Source: Leptospiraceae bacterium
GTDB lineage: Bacteria > Spirochaetota > Leptospiria > Leptospirales > Leptospiraceae
Assembly (NCBI GenBank): GCA_016708435.1
Contig: JADJFV010000008.1
Coordinates: forward strand, 62,001-126,000
Reading direction: 5' to 3'
DNA: 64,000 nucleotides
Numbering within the stretch: position 1 is the stretch's first letter; the number at the start of each line of letters is the position of its first letter. A program made the translations under genes and the position numbers. Shown here one piece after another: positions 35,380 to 46,370 of this stretch. Under the pieces are notes generated by a model that was given only the letters and a program-made list of their open reading frames with translations, did no database searches and was not told where the DNA came from.

Positions 35380-35817
35380 ATGATTCTTGCAACAACACAA
35401 GATGCTCTTCTTTCTAAAGTTCTATTTACTATTGGCGCTTTTATTGGTTTGCTATTTCTTTCTTTCCTTTACATCGGAAAAATAAAAGACGATAAAAAAG
35501 CAAACTTACTCGCTATCTTCGGCATTCCCTTCGGATTACCCATTATCCTCGGATCTATTCTTTCTATAATCGAATATTTCACAGATATTTATGGATACAA
35601 AGAAAATTCCTTTTGGGAATTATATAGCGTAACCGTTCTAATCTGCTTCGCTACAGTTATGTGCTTTTCGGCATCCTTCTGGCTATTCAACCGTTATGCG
35701 CTAGGTCTGCGTCTATCCAAATATAGAGATATGCGAACTGTGGCTTTAAAGACAATGTCGATTCCTATTGTGGTTATAATAGTGTTAGTCGCTGTGAAGG
35801 TATTTGCGGGGAAATAG
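35380..35817 (+). CDS. Four-span membrane protein of unknown function
   Basis: 145 residues from the ATG at 35380, which has GAGG at 35366-35369; a longer frame from 35293 would run through the operator and lacks a ribosome-binding site. Hydrophobic spans lie near residues 12-31, 45-62, 78-104 and 122-142. A loop KIKDDKK follows the first. No family is recognised. Its promoter region holds operator site 2, linking it to the tandem paralogues and the WYL gene. Confidence 0.62.
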   Translation: MILATTQDALLSKVLFTIGAFIGLLFLSFLYIGKIKDDKKANLLAIFGIPFGLPIILGSILSIIEYFTDIYGYKENSFWELYSVTVLICFATVMCFSASFWLFNRYALGLRLSKYRDMRTVALKTMSIPIVVIIVLVAVKVFAGK

Positions 35818-35986
35818 AAAATTACCTATCCCCGACTTAGTATTTCTTGCAATAGTCTATACAATGAAGTTCCCTTTCCAAGACGGAAAGGGGATAATCG
35901 TTATTGTTTTTAAGAAGTAAAAAATATCGGGATGGGTAAACGTCAACGAAGTGAATCCTATCAAATATTCAAATTGATTGAAAAAA

Positions 35987-36637
35987 TTATTTAAAGTTTT
36001 TTTCATCCAGCTTAATTGATATATCCTCATATATAAATTTCAATTTTGAATCTTTATACTTTTCAGGAGGGGCGGTTGTAAAATTTGAGCCTGCATCCCC
36101 AATCCAACCTTTTTTTAATTTTAATTTTTCTATCATTTTTTTCTGCAAATAAGTTTCCAGAAAATGAACTAACTCTACCGGATCATCCTCTGGGAGAGAT
36201 GTGATATAAGAAAATGAAATACATACATTACTTAAAAACAATCCAATTTGTTCCACAAATAATTTGTCACCTGTAAAAATCGGCGGTTCCCAAAAATTGT
36301 CTTTACTAAAACCCTCTAACATAAAACAATTTGCATCAGTCACTTTCGTTACATCTTTTTGAAACCAATACTTACCATTTGCATAATCCTCAATTTCCTG
36401 CCATACTCTTCCGAGAATATTATACGACGTTGCGGTTGACTTTCCTATATAGAATGGTATTTCACTATTACCGTAATGATAAAAATAAATCCCATTTCTA
36501 AGTTTTTCATTGTTTTGAAAATACGAGTATAATTCATCCCAAGATGGATCAGTTTTATCATTCTTTTCATCCTTCTTAAAATTTGGATAAATTGTATTTG
36601 CCTTTAACTGTCTGTGTAAGCATATTTCAATATTCAT
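35987..36637 (-). CDS. GIY-YIG-like domain protein
   Basis: 216 residues from the ATG at 36637, chosen for its CTCCT-complement ribosome-binding site (36644-36648); a longer start is possible but less supported. Residues ~49-80 read RNGIYFYHYG ... PFYIGKS ... ILGRVWQEIEDY, the GIY, YIG and following Arg/Glu elements of the GIY-YIG nuclease fold. The rest is unique, with no recognised DNA-binding domain. It may be a nuclease or a catalytically altered relative. It lies between the membrane protein and the AAA ATPase. Confidence 0.55.
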   Translation of the reverse strand: MNIEICLHRQLKANTIYPNFKKDEKNDKTDPSWDELYSYFQNNEKLRNGIYFYHYGNSEIPFYIGKSTATSYNILGRVWQEIEDYANGKYWFQKDVTKVTDANCFMLEGFSKDNFWEPPIFTGDKLFVEQIGLFLSNVCISFSYITSLPEDDPVELVHFLETYLQKKMIEKLKLKKGWIGDAGSNFTTAPPEKYKDSKLKFIYEDISIKLDEKNFK

Positions 36638-36802
36638 ATATATCTCCTTTACTCCTAAAATCATTTTTACACAAATTCCTTTTCACTTTATAAATAATTT
36701 CCATCTTATATTATTTGAACGAGTATTTCACAAGGAAAAATTTTGCCCGATCTTTCTAATTATTTAAAGTATCTTTGTCAAGACTAATTTAAAGAAAATA
36801 AA

Positions 36803-36822
36803 CTTAGTGCCTCAGCGGCAAA
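36803..36822 (-). repeat. Dispersed CTCTGTG-type repeat, copy 2
   Basis: CTTAGTGCCTCAGCGGCAAA on the plus strand. On the minus strand it begins 3 nt after the AAA ATPase stop codon, just as copy 1 follows the NmrA-like gene. Confidence 0.6.
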
Positions 36823-36825
36823 ATT

Positions 36826-37998
36826 TCACGCCGCAAACCCAATCACTCTCTTCTCCCCATCAAAATCAAACTTCTCTTCTTTTAAATTATAAATCTCTGC
36901 AAGAGTCATAGGCTTGTTAGTCTCATATTCTAAATTTAAACTCTTGAGAAGATAATTAGACTTATCCACAGTCAATGCCCCGAACTCATACAAAGCTTTC
37001 AATCTGCCTTTTCGCAGTAGTGCTCTGTCGATTCGTGACAAATGTGTGTTAAACGTGCAAATGAATTGAATACCTAAACCTTCTCCAAGAAGTCCGTCGG
37101 TTAAATTTAGAATCATAGAGATAGCAGAATTATTTTCTGAATCTCGCGATACAATTAGGTTTTCAGCATCTTCTATTACGAAGATTGAATTTGGATTGTC
37201 GATTAGAAATTTTGTGAAGACAGGCAAATCCAAGTTACCTGCTATATTTGGACTAATAAATATAACATTCTTTTTTATAGAATGGATAAGTCTACGAATG
37301 TAGGTTGATTTGCCTGTTCCAGGTTGACCGTAAAATAGGAATAAGCCGCTCTCTCTTTCTGCTTTTAATTTTTTTAGAATATTCAAATGCATTCTAATTA
37401 GATCATCATTATAATGTGTTCGAATTTTCATTTTCGGTTTTTTGATTTCAATTGATTTTTTATCTAGGCCTTCTCTTACAGGAATGATAAGATAAATAAA
37501 GTTCTTATTCGAATAAATCTCTTTAAAATGAAGCAAATCAGTAGTAATCTTCATCGCTTCGTTTTCATTGTTTTGATTATAATTAATATAAACCTTACTA
37601 AAATAATCATCGCCGTTCGCATCAAAAGTATAATACGTTAGTTCTATAATGATATTATTTTTTAAAATATAAATCATTTGACTAACTTCGAATTGACTTT
37701 TTTCCGCGTTATATCCTTCCCTCTTATGTATAAATAATATACTCTCAGAATTTTTTTTATTTATATGCTCTATAAGTTTTAATGTATTTGCTGTAGTAAA
37801 AACTTTAAGACTTGGTAAAATGCCAAAAATTCCATAGTATAACCGAACAGATTCATTACGCATCGCTCTCTCTTCAAACAAACCTAAGAGAGTTGAAGAT
37901 ATCTTGCCTCCTGCATGAATCCTTTTTATTTTATTCAATTCCCGGAATTCCAAAAACTTCTTTCTAAACTTTTTTATATTTTCAATCACAAATTGCAT
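36826..37998 (-). CDS. Bcs1-like AAA ATPase
   Basis: 390 residues. The C-terminal half is an AAA module: Walker A FYGQPGTGKSTYIRR near residues 225-239, Walker B SIFVIEDAENLI near 273-284, sensor-1 ICTFNTHLSRID, and the Arg-rich ALLRKGRLKALYEF that marks Bcs1-type proteins. The N-terminal ~190 residues are unrecognised. Such proteins remodel or translocate partner proteins; bacterial relatives often sit in accessory or defence loci. It is divergent from the WYL gene, with operator site 3 in the 106-nt gap between them. Confidence 0.8.
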   Translation of the reverse strand: MQFVIENIKKFRKKFLEFRELNKIKRIHAGGKISSTLLGLFEERAMRNESVRLYYGIFGILPSLKVFTTANTLKLIEHINKKNSESILFIHKREGYNAEKSQFEVSQMIYILKNNIIIELTYYTFDANGDDYFSKVYINYNQNNENEAMKITTDLLHFKEIYSNKNFIYLIIPVREGLDKKSIEIKKPKMKIRTHYNDDLIRMHLNILKKLKAERESGLFLFYGQPGTGKSTYIRRLIHSIKKNVIFISPNIAGNLDLPVFTKFLIDNPNSIFVIEDAENLIVSRDSENNSAISMILNLTDGLLGEGLGIQFICTFNTHLSRIDRALLRKGRLKALYEFGALTVDKSNYLLKSLNLEYETNKPMTLAEIYNLKEEKFDFDGEKRVIGFAA

Positions 37999-38053
37999 TT
38001 AGCCTCTCCTTATTGTTTCAAAGAGTGATTGTATCAGAAAAATAAAATTTATT

Positions 38054-38070
38054 CGGTAAATCATTTTCCG
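38054..38070. promoter_or_regulatory. 17-bp palindromic operator, site 3
   Basis: CGGTAAAT-C-ATTTTCCG, one base from the perfect palindrome of site 1. A TATACT hexamer follows at 38078-38083, so the operator overlaps the expected -35 region of the WYL gene. Autoregulation and control of the divergent AAA gene are plausible. Confidence 0.72.
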
Positions 38071-38104
38071 ATTGAATTATACTTATAAGAATAGAATTTA
38101 AACT

Positions 38105-39094
38105 ATGCCCAAAGATACCACAACCAAACAAGAGCGAATCGTAATTGCCCTCGAATACGCTTGTCTTTTGTATTACGAATGGAATAGCGGCAAGAAAAAG
38201 AAACTGGATAATTTCTATGAATTTCTAAACTCATTTGATGCAATGGTTAGGCAAGAAAAAGAGAAGATTCCTGATCCGCAGAATCTAGAGCGCAATTATA
38301 GAAATTATCTTTCCGATCTTGAGGCTAATTATGATATAACGGTATCTTTAAAGAAGAAGAGTATTCAATATAATTCATCAAATTCTTTAGAAGAAACAAG
38401 TCTCGATGTCCTTTCCTTTTATATTAAACATGCATTTCAAGGACAAAATGAAATTCACAATGATTCCTCTATTCAAAAATTTTTACGATATCGGCTTATG
38501 TTAAACACAAAAAAAGAAGAAGGCTTTCTTATGGAGCTTTTGTATTCCTTTGTTTTTATACGATATGCGATAAAGTATAAACTAAAATTAGAATGTAATT
38601 ATAAAAAGTTAATGAGCACAGATATTTCTGTCCGTAGACTTTATCCGCTTCATCTATCGACGGATGCACAGTATCTGACTTTTATCGCAAATGACACAAA
38701 GGACAATCTACGAAAACAATGTATTCTCGCAAATTTAGAATTGAAGTCAAACTATTCTCTTCTAAATGAATTTAGAAAAAATCAAAAGAAATCAGAAAAG
38801 TTTAATTTTAAAAAATTCAAAGAGTCCAGTGAAGGTAGATTTCATAGAGAAGAAGTGCAATTCAAGATTAGAATCTCCAATTTTTCACTGGAACATTTAC
38901 TTCTTAATTATGATTTTCCCGTAAAAATATTAGAGGACAAAGGAATTTGGAAGATAATCGAGATTATCTCCACAGATGAATTAGAATTACAAAAAGCTTT
39001 ATTCGGCTACGATACGTTTGCACAAATCTTAGAGCCTAAAGAAGCAGTTACTAGGTTTAAGGAAAAACTCACTCGAATTTTGAAAGAATATTAG
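38105..39094 (+). CDS. WYL-type domain transcriptional regulator
   Basis: 329 residues. The central-to-C-terminal part fits a WYL domain: YKKLMSTDISVRRLYPLHLSTDAQYLTFIANDT near residues 164-197, then a WCX-like end (ALFGYDTFAQILEPKEAVTRFKEKL). The N-terminal ~130 residues are helical and may include a diverged DNA-binding domain (KQERIVIALEYACLLYYEW). WYL proteins are common regulators of phage-defence and mobile loci. The promoter contains operator site 3, making it the best candidate to bind all three sites. Confidence 0.68.
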   Translation: MPKDTTTKQERIVIALEYACLLYYEWNSGKKKKLDNFYEFLNSFDAMVRQEKEKIPDPQNLERNYRNYLSDLEANYDITVSLKKKSIQYNSSNSLEETSLDVLSFYIKHAFQGQNEIHNDSSIQKFLRYRLMLNTKKEEGFLMELLYSFVFIRYAIKYKLKLECNYKKLMSTDISVRRLYPLHLSTDAQYLTFIANDTKDNLRKQCILANLELKSNYSLLNEFRKNQKKSEKFNFKKFKESSEGRFHREEVQFKIRISNFSLEHLLLNYDFPVKILEDKGIWKIIEIISTDELELQKALFGYDTFAQILEPKEAVTRFKEKLTRILKEY

Positions 39095-39137
39095 ATAACT
39101 AATGACTTAGTCAAAGCTAAATAAAAACCAATCATAC

Positions 39138-40115
39138 TCACCCCTCAAACTTATCGCAACCCTGATGCTCAAAAGTTAAAAGTCCTACTCGTGGACTTGC
39201 ATGATTCGCACAGATTCCCCAGTCTGCTCCGAGTTTGCCTGGTAGTTTAAGAAAATGCTTACAGCCAGAAGAACAGTCTCCACTATCACGCTCTTTTTCT
39301 CCATAAGGCTCAAAATCAGAAGGTAGATGGCGGCAAATAGAGTGTAACTTTTCATGGAGATCATTCTTCTCATCCCTGTCTTTTCCAAGGAGATAAAGAT
39401 AGTTATCTGCGAACGATTCAAAGATAGACTGTAAAGTTTCTTTATTTTTATGAGAGAAAGTAAATTCCTCTCGTATATGATTGATTCTAAAATCATATTT
39501 ATTTGTTTCTGTATTATGAGTAGCTAATCCAAGTATGCCCCTATAATTAAAATGAAGCGGTGGATTCGGATCGGGTTCTCTTTCTTCTCTTTCTGTATGA
39601 GAAAAAATCTCTTGCTCTGTTTCATTTGTTTCGGGATTACGGGTATAAACCGCTTTTAGTTTACGATCTTCGATTTCTATCCAGACTTTTACATAAACAC
39701 TTTCGGACTTTGAACTACACCCTTCACAATGAAAACTTTCGGGAATAAAATAATGTCCGGAATACTTTGGGACTTCATCTCCAATAAAAAAACTCTCCAT
39801 ACTACTTTCGAATTCTTTTGTTTGAATCTCTGCTAATCCCAATGTTTTATTGGTTCGATAAGCTTCAATTTTTTCAGGCGTATCCGTCTGTGCAATCCAA
39901 GCATCGACATCATCAAAGCCGGCTTGCCTTGCCCACATATCTTGAAAGTAAAACTTTGTATTCCCTTTTAAAAATTCTTTTCTTCTATCTAACTGAAATT
40001 GTTTGTGCTCTGCAATTTCTTTTTCTGCTTGTTCCAATGTCATTGGACTGTAATGGTATTCTTTGCCACAATAAGGGCAATCCAATTCAGCATAAATTGT
40101 ATCAAACATTCCCAT
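39138..40115 (-). CDS. DUF3027-type protein with zinc-ribbon N-terminus
   Basis: 325 residues. The N-terminus has CPYCGKEYHYS (C13, C16) and later FHCEGCSSKS, which together could bind zinc. The C-terminus reads SGDCSSGCKHF ... DWGICANHASPRVGLLTFEHQGCDKFE, a Cys-rich signature of DUF3027. The middle is highly charged. Function is unknown. It appears monocistronic. Confidence 0.65.
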   Translation of the reverse strand: MGMFDTIYAELDCPYCGKEYHYSPMTLEQAEKEIAEHKQFQLDRRKEFLKGNTKFYFQDMWARQAGFDDVDAWIAQTDTPEKIEAYRTNKTLGLAEIQTKEFESSMESFFIGDEVPKYSGHYFIPESFHCEGCSSKSESVYVKVWIEIEDRKLKAVYTRNPETNETEQEIFSHTEREEREPDPNPPLHFNYRGILGLATHNTETNKYDFRINHIREEFTFSHKNKETLQSIFESFADNYLYLLGKDRDEKNDLHEKLHSICRHLPSDFEPYGEKERDSGDCSSGCKHFLKLPGKLGADWGICANHASPRVGLLTFEHQGCDKFEG

Positions 40116-40200
40116 AGGTCAACACCTCACTTTAGAAAAAATTGTCAGATTAATTGAATCAAACCGAGGAGATTGCAGAGTTCGTGAAATTTTACTCTTT

Positions 40201-40222
40201 ACTCTGCGCACTCAGCGGTTAA
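40201..40222 (-). repeat. Dispersed CTCTGTG-type repeat, copy 3
   Basis: ACTCTGCGCACTCAGCGGTTAA on the plus strand, 13 nt downstream (minus-strand sense) of the acyl-CoA synthetase stop. Confidence 0.6.
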
Positions 40223-40235
40223 TACTTTTTTACCT

Positions 40236-42157
40236 CTAAGAATAAGCCTTCTTAATTTGGTCTTTGTATTTTTCATTAATCACATGACGTTTTAGTTTCA
40301 TGAGATTTGTCATTTCATCGCCTACTTCAAAAGGTTTTGTGATGAGGAAAAACGGGCTTACCTGTTCAAATGATTTGAATCCGTGTGCAGAACTGTTTAG
40401 AGTTTTAATTTCTTTTTTATACAAATCTAAAACTTTTTGGTTGGTGACTAACGCATTATCGTCTGTCTCTGTGACCATATTATCTTTTGCCCAGAGTTTG
40501 AGTTTTGCGAAATCTGGAACAATGATGGCACCTAGATTTTTTTGATCTTGACCGATTACCATTACTTGACTCACGAATGGAGATTCAGTGAGTTTATTTT
40601 CTATTGGGACCGGCTCTACGTTTTCTCCGCCTAACAATACTACTGTGTCTTTTGCGCGACCAGTGAGAGTGAGAGTGTCTTTAAAATTAATCATTCCCAA
40701 ATCTCCGGTATCCATCCAACCATCTTTGAGTGCCTTGTTAGTCGCTTCCGGATTTTTGAAATATCCCCTCATGACTTGAGGACCACGAATGTAAACAATT
40801 CCTTTTGCTCCTCTTGTGCCTTCAATCGTTCCATCCAATTTTACATGAACAAGCACTTTTCCTGCGAAGTCACGAATCTGCAATTCGGATTTCGGTGCGA
40901 CCACGCCAACGGATCCCATGATGAGATGTTTAAATGTGCGAACAGATATTACGGGTGACGTTTCCGTCATTCCATATCCTTCTAATACTTTAATTCCTAT
41001 ATCATTGAAGAATGCATCTACATGACTTTGCAATGCTCCTCCACCAGAGCAAGTGGCTCGCAAATGTCCACCTGTGGCTAATCTTATTTTTGATAATACA
41101 ACTGCATCTAAAATCAAGTAAGGAATAAAAGTGAGGATAATCACTATTATAGACTTGATTCCATGTAACAAGGATTCAATTGGATTTCTACCCACTAGAT
41201 CAATTTCGTTTCCGAGTAGAAATCTTACTGCTGCATGATAATTCTTAGAGAAAAAATAAGCTGTATCAAAAATCTTTTTTCTTACAGCAGGAGTTTGCTT
41301 TGGATCATTGAGTCGATTGTAAATTCCTAGATAAATACTTTCCCAAAGCCGCGGAGCTGAGCCCATGAAAGTTGGTTTTGCTTTTCCGAAATCGTCTCGC
41401 ATATCACGCACATTTGTAAAATAAGTTGCACTCCCAGAATAAATTGCAACATACATAAATGCTCTTTCAAAATATGCCATACTGGTAGGATAGATAAGAA
41501 TCTGTCAGTCGGACCGCTTTCCATTAAGGGGGAAACATCGATTAGCTGGTGCATTGCATTGGAATGCATAAGCATAACTCCTTTTGGTTGACCCGTCGTT
41601 CCAGATGTATAGATTAAAGTTAATAAATCATCTGGCTTGATTTCCGAAATTCTTGCCTCTACTTTTTTTGATCCACTCTCTCTTAGTTTTTTTCCTTTCT
41701 CGATTAAGTCGTAAAGATTTAAAATTCCAGATTCACTTTTTGCCTTTGAATCCATCATGATCAATGTTTTAACAGAAGTCTTAGATTTTATTTTATTAAA
41801 CTTTTCTAATACTTTATCGTTTTCAATAAAAAGTATTTTTGTTTCTGAATGATTTAAAATGTATTCCATTTCAGATTCTGTTACATCTGTTCCTCTTGGA
41901 ACGTTAGCCGCTCCAGTCATAAGAACTCCTGCATCTGAAATCACCCACTCTAAACGATGATCTGCGATTACACCTACTTTGTCTCTCGCTTGTACTCCGA
42001 GATCAATCAAAGCCTCGCTTAAATTAAGTCCCATTTCATATATTTCTTTAAAAGATGTAGGGATATAATTCTTCTTTTCATCTTTTGAAAAAAAAGCAGG
42101 TTTACTTCCAAATTTTTCTGCTGATTCCCGATATAATTCTGCTATTGTTTTTGCCAT
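40236..42157 (-). CDS. Long-chain acyl-CoA synthetase (AMP-forming), interrupted by one frameshift
   Basis: Two overlapping frames make one enzyme of about 640 residues. The N-terminal part has the AMP-binding motif LIYTSGTTGQPKGVM and FLSILPVWH. The C-terminal part has FERAFMYVAIYSG, AKPTFMGSAPRLWE, GYGMTETSP, DGWMDTGDLG and a final KLKRHVI. The break is in a run of four A at 41469-41472 (plus strand); one more base would restore HIFERAFMY. The enzyme activates fatty acids with ATP and CoA at the inner membrane. It is either a recent pseudogene or a sequencing indel. Confidence 0.85.
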
Positions 42158-42259
42158 AACGTTTAACCACTCTTGTTTATTATTACTTTTGCCAGTTTTT
42201 TTACTGTTTGAAAAAGCTGAGTTATTGTATATCGAATAATTTTTTTTATGAATGGAAAT

Positions 42260-43672
42260 CTATTTAGATTTTATTTTATCGATGCAAGTTTCGAGGACTT
42301 TGTTTAAATGCATTTGATCTCGGATAAAGGCAATCTTAGGCCAGGTTGCGAGTTCACCTTTGTGAATGTATTCTTCAAATTCTTCTTGTGTAGGATTGGA
42401 TACAATTTTTGCGACAGAGGAAAGAGTCATCGGATAATAGATGTTAATGTCACCTCGATATTCTTGGTCAATCATAGATCTTGCCTTGTCTACAATTGAC
42501 AACCAAGGCATTTTTTCGGAGAGTCCAACTCCTATATCCATAAATTTAAGAAGTTGTGTTTGTAGAGTTGAGGCAATTAAATCTTCGACAAATGGTAATA
42601 AGCCGTTTTTCTTTTCTTCGTTTAGAAATGGAATTACATGTGGGTTTGCTTGCGATACAATAGAGCGACTAACATTGTGTAGCCGTATGATTCTCTGCAT
42701 AGGAATATCTAAGTGAACTGAGCCATCAATCCATTTTTCCGATTCCATATAAGGAACCGTATTTCCATTTTTATTTTTTGCCCGAAGTACAACGGGTGGA
42801 AAAATTCCAGGGATAGCACAGGAAGCTAAAGCGCTTTGTTCGATTAGTAAATTTGGTGTGGTTAAATGATTTAATACTCTCGGTCTTTGACGTTTTCTTG
42901 TAGCAGATACGGAAATATTTAATACTCTTCCTGTTTTTTCAAATGCTTCTTTAAATGTATAATCTCCGATGTTACTGTGGATATGCTCCATTAGCTGCTT
43001 CGGATCCATTACTGAACCTTGATTAAAAATTTCCCCAGTTTCGTGCACTTTGATTGCTACTCGATGAATCTTTTTTGGATTTGCAAAAAAAATTGTTAGC
43101 TCTTCGTCTGTCTTACTGCAAGCAGCCGCGGCTATGATTGCTCCCATGCTGGAACCAGAAATAATTCTAGGCAATAATCCTTGTTCTAATAGAGCTTTTA
43201 CGACTCCTAAGTGATAGATTCCAAACGAAGCGCCTCCGCTGAGCATAAGTGCTGTATTCCCGTGGATTCGATTTCCTTCTTGGAAGATTTTTAATTTATC
43301 ATTGTCCGTAATTCCCGTAAAGGTATGATCGCAAATAAAATTAATCGAATCTTCAATCTCGCGAAAGTATTCAGAGATGATAAACTTAGTTCCAGAGTAA
43401 GCTTCTGTATACAACTGAGGAGAGTTTAATTCCCATGAATGCCTGGAAAGGCTTTCTTGGACAACACCGATTAGCCGCTGCCCATCTCCCGAAGCGCGTA
43501 ATTCTTGCATGGTATTAATATGCTCACGAAGTAGCTGTGAATGGAAAATGTCAGACTCATCAAGCTTTCGCCAGGACATTTTATCTTCTGACTCATCAAT
43601 TAGTTCTGCTATCGCAAGCCATTCGTTATAGCTTTCTGCTTTTGTTAAATCTTCTTCGGTCTTTTGTGGCAT
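42260..43672 (-). CDS. Patatin-like phospholipase / triacylglycerol lipase with DUF3336
   Basis: 470 residues. An N-terminal DUF3336-like region (AESYNEWLAIAELIDE ... HSQLLREHINTMQELR) precedes the patatin core: oxyanion LSGGASFGIYHLGV, nucleophile elbow SGSSMGAII and catalytic DG in WIDGSVHLDIPM. This matches yeast Tgl3/Tgl4-like lipases found in several bacteria. No signal peptide is seen, so it is cytoplasmic or membrane-associated. It lies about 100 nt upstream of the acyl-CoA synthetase gene, suggesting release and then activation of fatty acids. Confidence 0.88.
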   Translation of the reverse strand: MPQKTEEDLTKAESYNEWLAIAELIDESEDKMSWRKLDESDIFHSQLLREHINTMQELRASGDGQRLIGVVQESLSRHSWELNSPQLYTEAYSGTKFIISEYFREIEDSINFICDHTFTGITDNDKLKIFQEGNRIHGNTALMLSGGASFGIYHLGVVKALLEQGLLPRIISGSSMGAIIAAAACSKTDEELTIFFANPKKIHRVAIKVHETGEIFNQGSVMDPKQLMEHIHSNIGDYTFKEAFEKTGRVLNISVSATRKRQRPRVLNHLTTPNLLIEQSALASCAIPGIFPPVVLRAKNKNGNTVPYMESEKWIDGSVHLDIPMQRIIRLHNVSRSIVSQANPHVIPFLNEEKKNGLLPFVEDLIASTLQTQLLKFMDIGVGLSEKMPWLSIVDKARSMIDQEYRGDINIYYPMTLSSVAKIVSNPTQEEFEEYIHKGELATWPKIAFIRDQMHLNKVLETCIDKIKSK

Positions 43673-43684
43673 ATAGCGATTTGC

Positions 43685-45122
43685 CTACTGAATCTTTCTA
43701 ATTGCATTATTGCCCGTATCGAATACGTATAGATTTAAACCGTCAGACGTAATACCTCTCGGAGATTTGAATCTTGCAACGGTATATGTAGTCGAATTTG
43801 TGTAGCCTGAGTTGCTTGCAGAGGCTAATGTCTGTCCAGCTAATGTCGTCACAACACCGTCAGGCACTGTAATCTTTCTTATATTATGATTGCCTGTATC
43901 TGCAATATACAGATTAGTTCCATCAGTAGTCATTCCTTCTAAATCTCTAAATTTTGATCCACCGCCAGTTCCATCTGCATAACCTGCGCTACTTCCAACA
44001 AAGGATGAAAGCACCCAGGTTCCAATCGTAGTTTTTAAAATTTCATCAGCACCTGAATCTGCCAAGTAAAGATCCGAACAATGATTGTCATATTGCGTGG
44101 AGGTTAAGCTAGTCCTGATTGTGGTAATTGTAGAAACTGTATCCATTAGCAAGATCAATTTGTCTCAATCTGTTTGAAGGCTATTGTTCAAGAACATACA
44201 AAATATTATTGTATACCACTATTCCTCTTGGATCATTCAGAAGAGTAGAACTTGTAACAATCGTTTTCACAACTCCAGTGGTGATATGGACTCTACGAAC
44301 ACAATCGTTGTTATAGTCTGATAGATAAAGATAAGTTCCATCTGTAGTTAAAAATCTTGGATTATCAAGCTTAGCCGCAGTTCCAGTTCCATCTAGGGAA
44401 CCTTGCGTTCCAGTTCCAGCCAATGTAGTCGTCACACCTGTCGCAATAACTACTTTGCGGATTCGATGATTGTATCTATCTGCTACATATAGATTTGTTC
44501 CATCCGTTGTTAAACCTTCGCCACCGTTGTATTTTACTGAATCAGGTGTGGCAGAATCAGCGTATCCGCTTACTCCAGTGCATCCAGAAGTATCCGCAGC
44601 ACAAGGAGATCCGTTTAACGTAGTCACTCCCCCAGTTAAGGTAAGGGGATTTACAACTGTCCCGCTTAGTAATTCTCCTTTAGTGCAGGTTATGTCAACG
44701 TTAGTTATATTTGCTCCTGCGAGAGTGCCGGAGTCATTTGCAAGCACACAGATTTGATTCGTTGGTTGTGTCAGTATACTAACCGCATAAGTTGTCTTAT
44801 CCGCAATGCTTGTTTTAAATGTATAGGAACCGTTAGCCGAAATAGTTAGGTCATCGCCTCCGTTGTTTTGGATAGTAAACGATTTCCCTGAGGCAAGTTG
44901 CGTAACAGTTCCTCCTATTGTATAGTTTGTAACAGTAGTAGGTGTTGGTGTAGAAGTAGAGGAGCCTGCCGAAACTAAAGGGAGCATTGCTTTGATCTGC
45001 GGAGAATCGTTAAGTTTGCAAGAGGATACAAATGTCAGCATAAATACTAGAAATAATTGTAACTGCAAATGGATTAATCGCAGAATGTTGCTGTTATTTT
45101 TATAAGTATTTTTTGTATTCAT
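43685..45122 (-). pseudogene. NHL-repeat lipoprotein, broken by a stop codon and a frameshift
   Basis: The chain starts at the ATG at 45122 (MNTKNTYKNN), with signal peptide and lipobox FVSSC, then an Ig-like surface domain (YTIGGTVTQLASGKSF), then NHL/beta-propeller blades of the form GLTTDGTNLYVADRYNHRIRKV. The frame ends at a TAG (44181-44183) after LYVLEQ. Homologous sequence (SNRLRQIDLANG) continues in frame, then shifts by one base near 44145 into a frame of further blades ending at 43685. Probably a surface protein pseudogene, or affected by sequencing errors. Confidence 0.7.
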
Positions 45123-45146
45123 GGCTTTATTTTGAGAAATTCCCAA

Positions 45147-45471
45147 GCATTCTCGAATGATTAATCAAAAACTAATCTCATTTCTCGACTCTAGTTTATT
45201 TATACATATTCCATTTTTAAAATGTCAAGGCTTATTCATTTATCTGCAAAGTTTCTTTTCAACTAAATATGACAATGATTTTCGATATAATCTTACGCTT
45301 TTAAAAAAAAATGAATCATGAATGTTGTTATACTTTTTAAATGGTATACTAGTGGCTTTTCTTCTGCTTTTGTATTAGGTATTGGATTATTCGTTAAGAA
45401 AATAGGAATTGTAAATTGCAATTAAAGGAAGAGAAGTTTACCCAAAATTCATTTCTTCCGAAGATGGGACT
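45147..45471. other. Intergenic region with one doubtful small ORF
   Basis: About 325 nt between divergent genes. A 35-codon frame at 45318-45425 (MNVVILFKWYTSGFSS...) has no ribosome-binding site and is probably not a gene. No repeats or hairpins were seen. Promoters for both flanking genes should lie here. Confidence 0.35.
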
Positions 45472-46335
<864 letters not shown>

Positions 46336-46370
46336 ATCGACTTAATCATTTCATATAGGTTTTTGTAATT

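Noticed and set aside
34250..38070. The palindromes as LexA boxes
   Set aside because: The CGGAAAAT-C-ATTTTCCG form does not match the known LexA box of Leptospira or of E. coli.
45318..45425. 35-aa ORF
   Set aside because: No ribosome-binding site, no conserved neighbour overlap and no recognisable membrane or domain pattern beyond chance.
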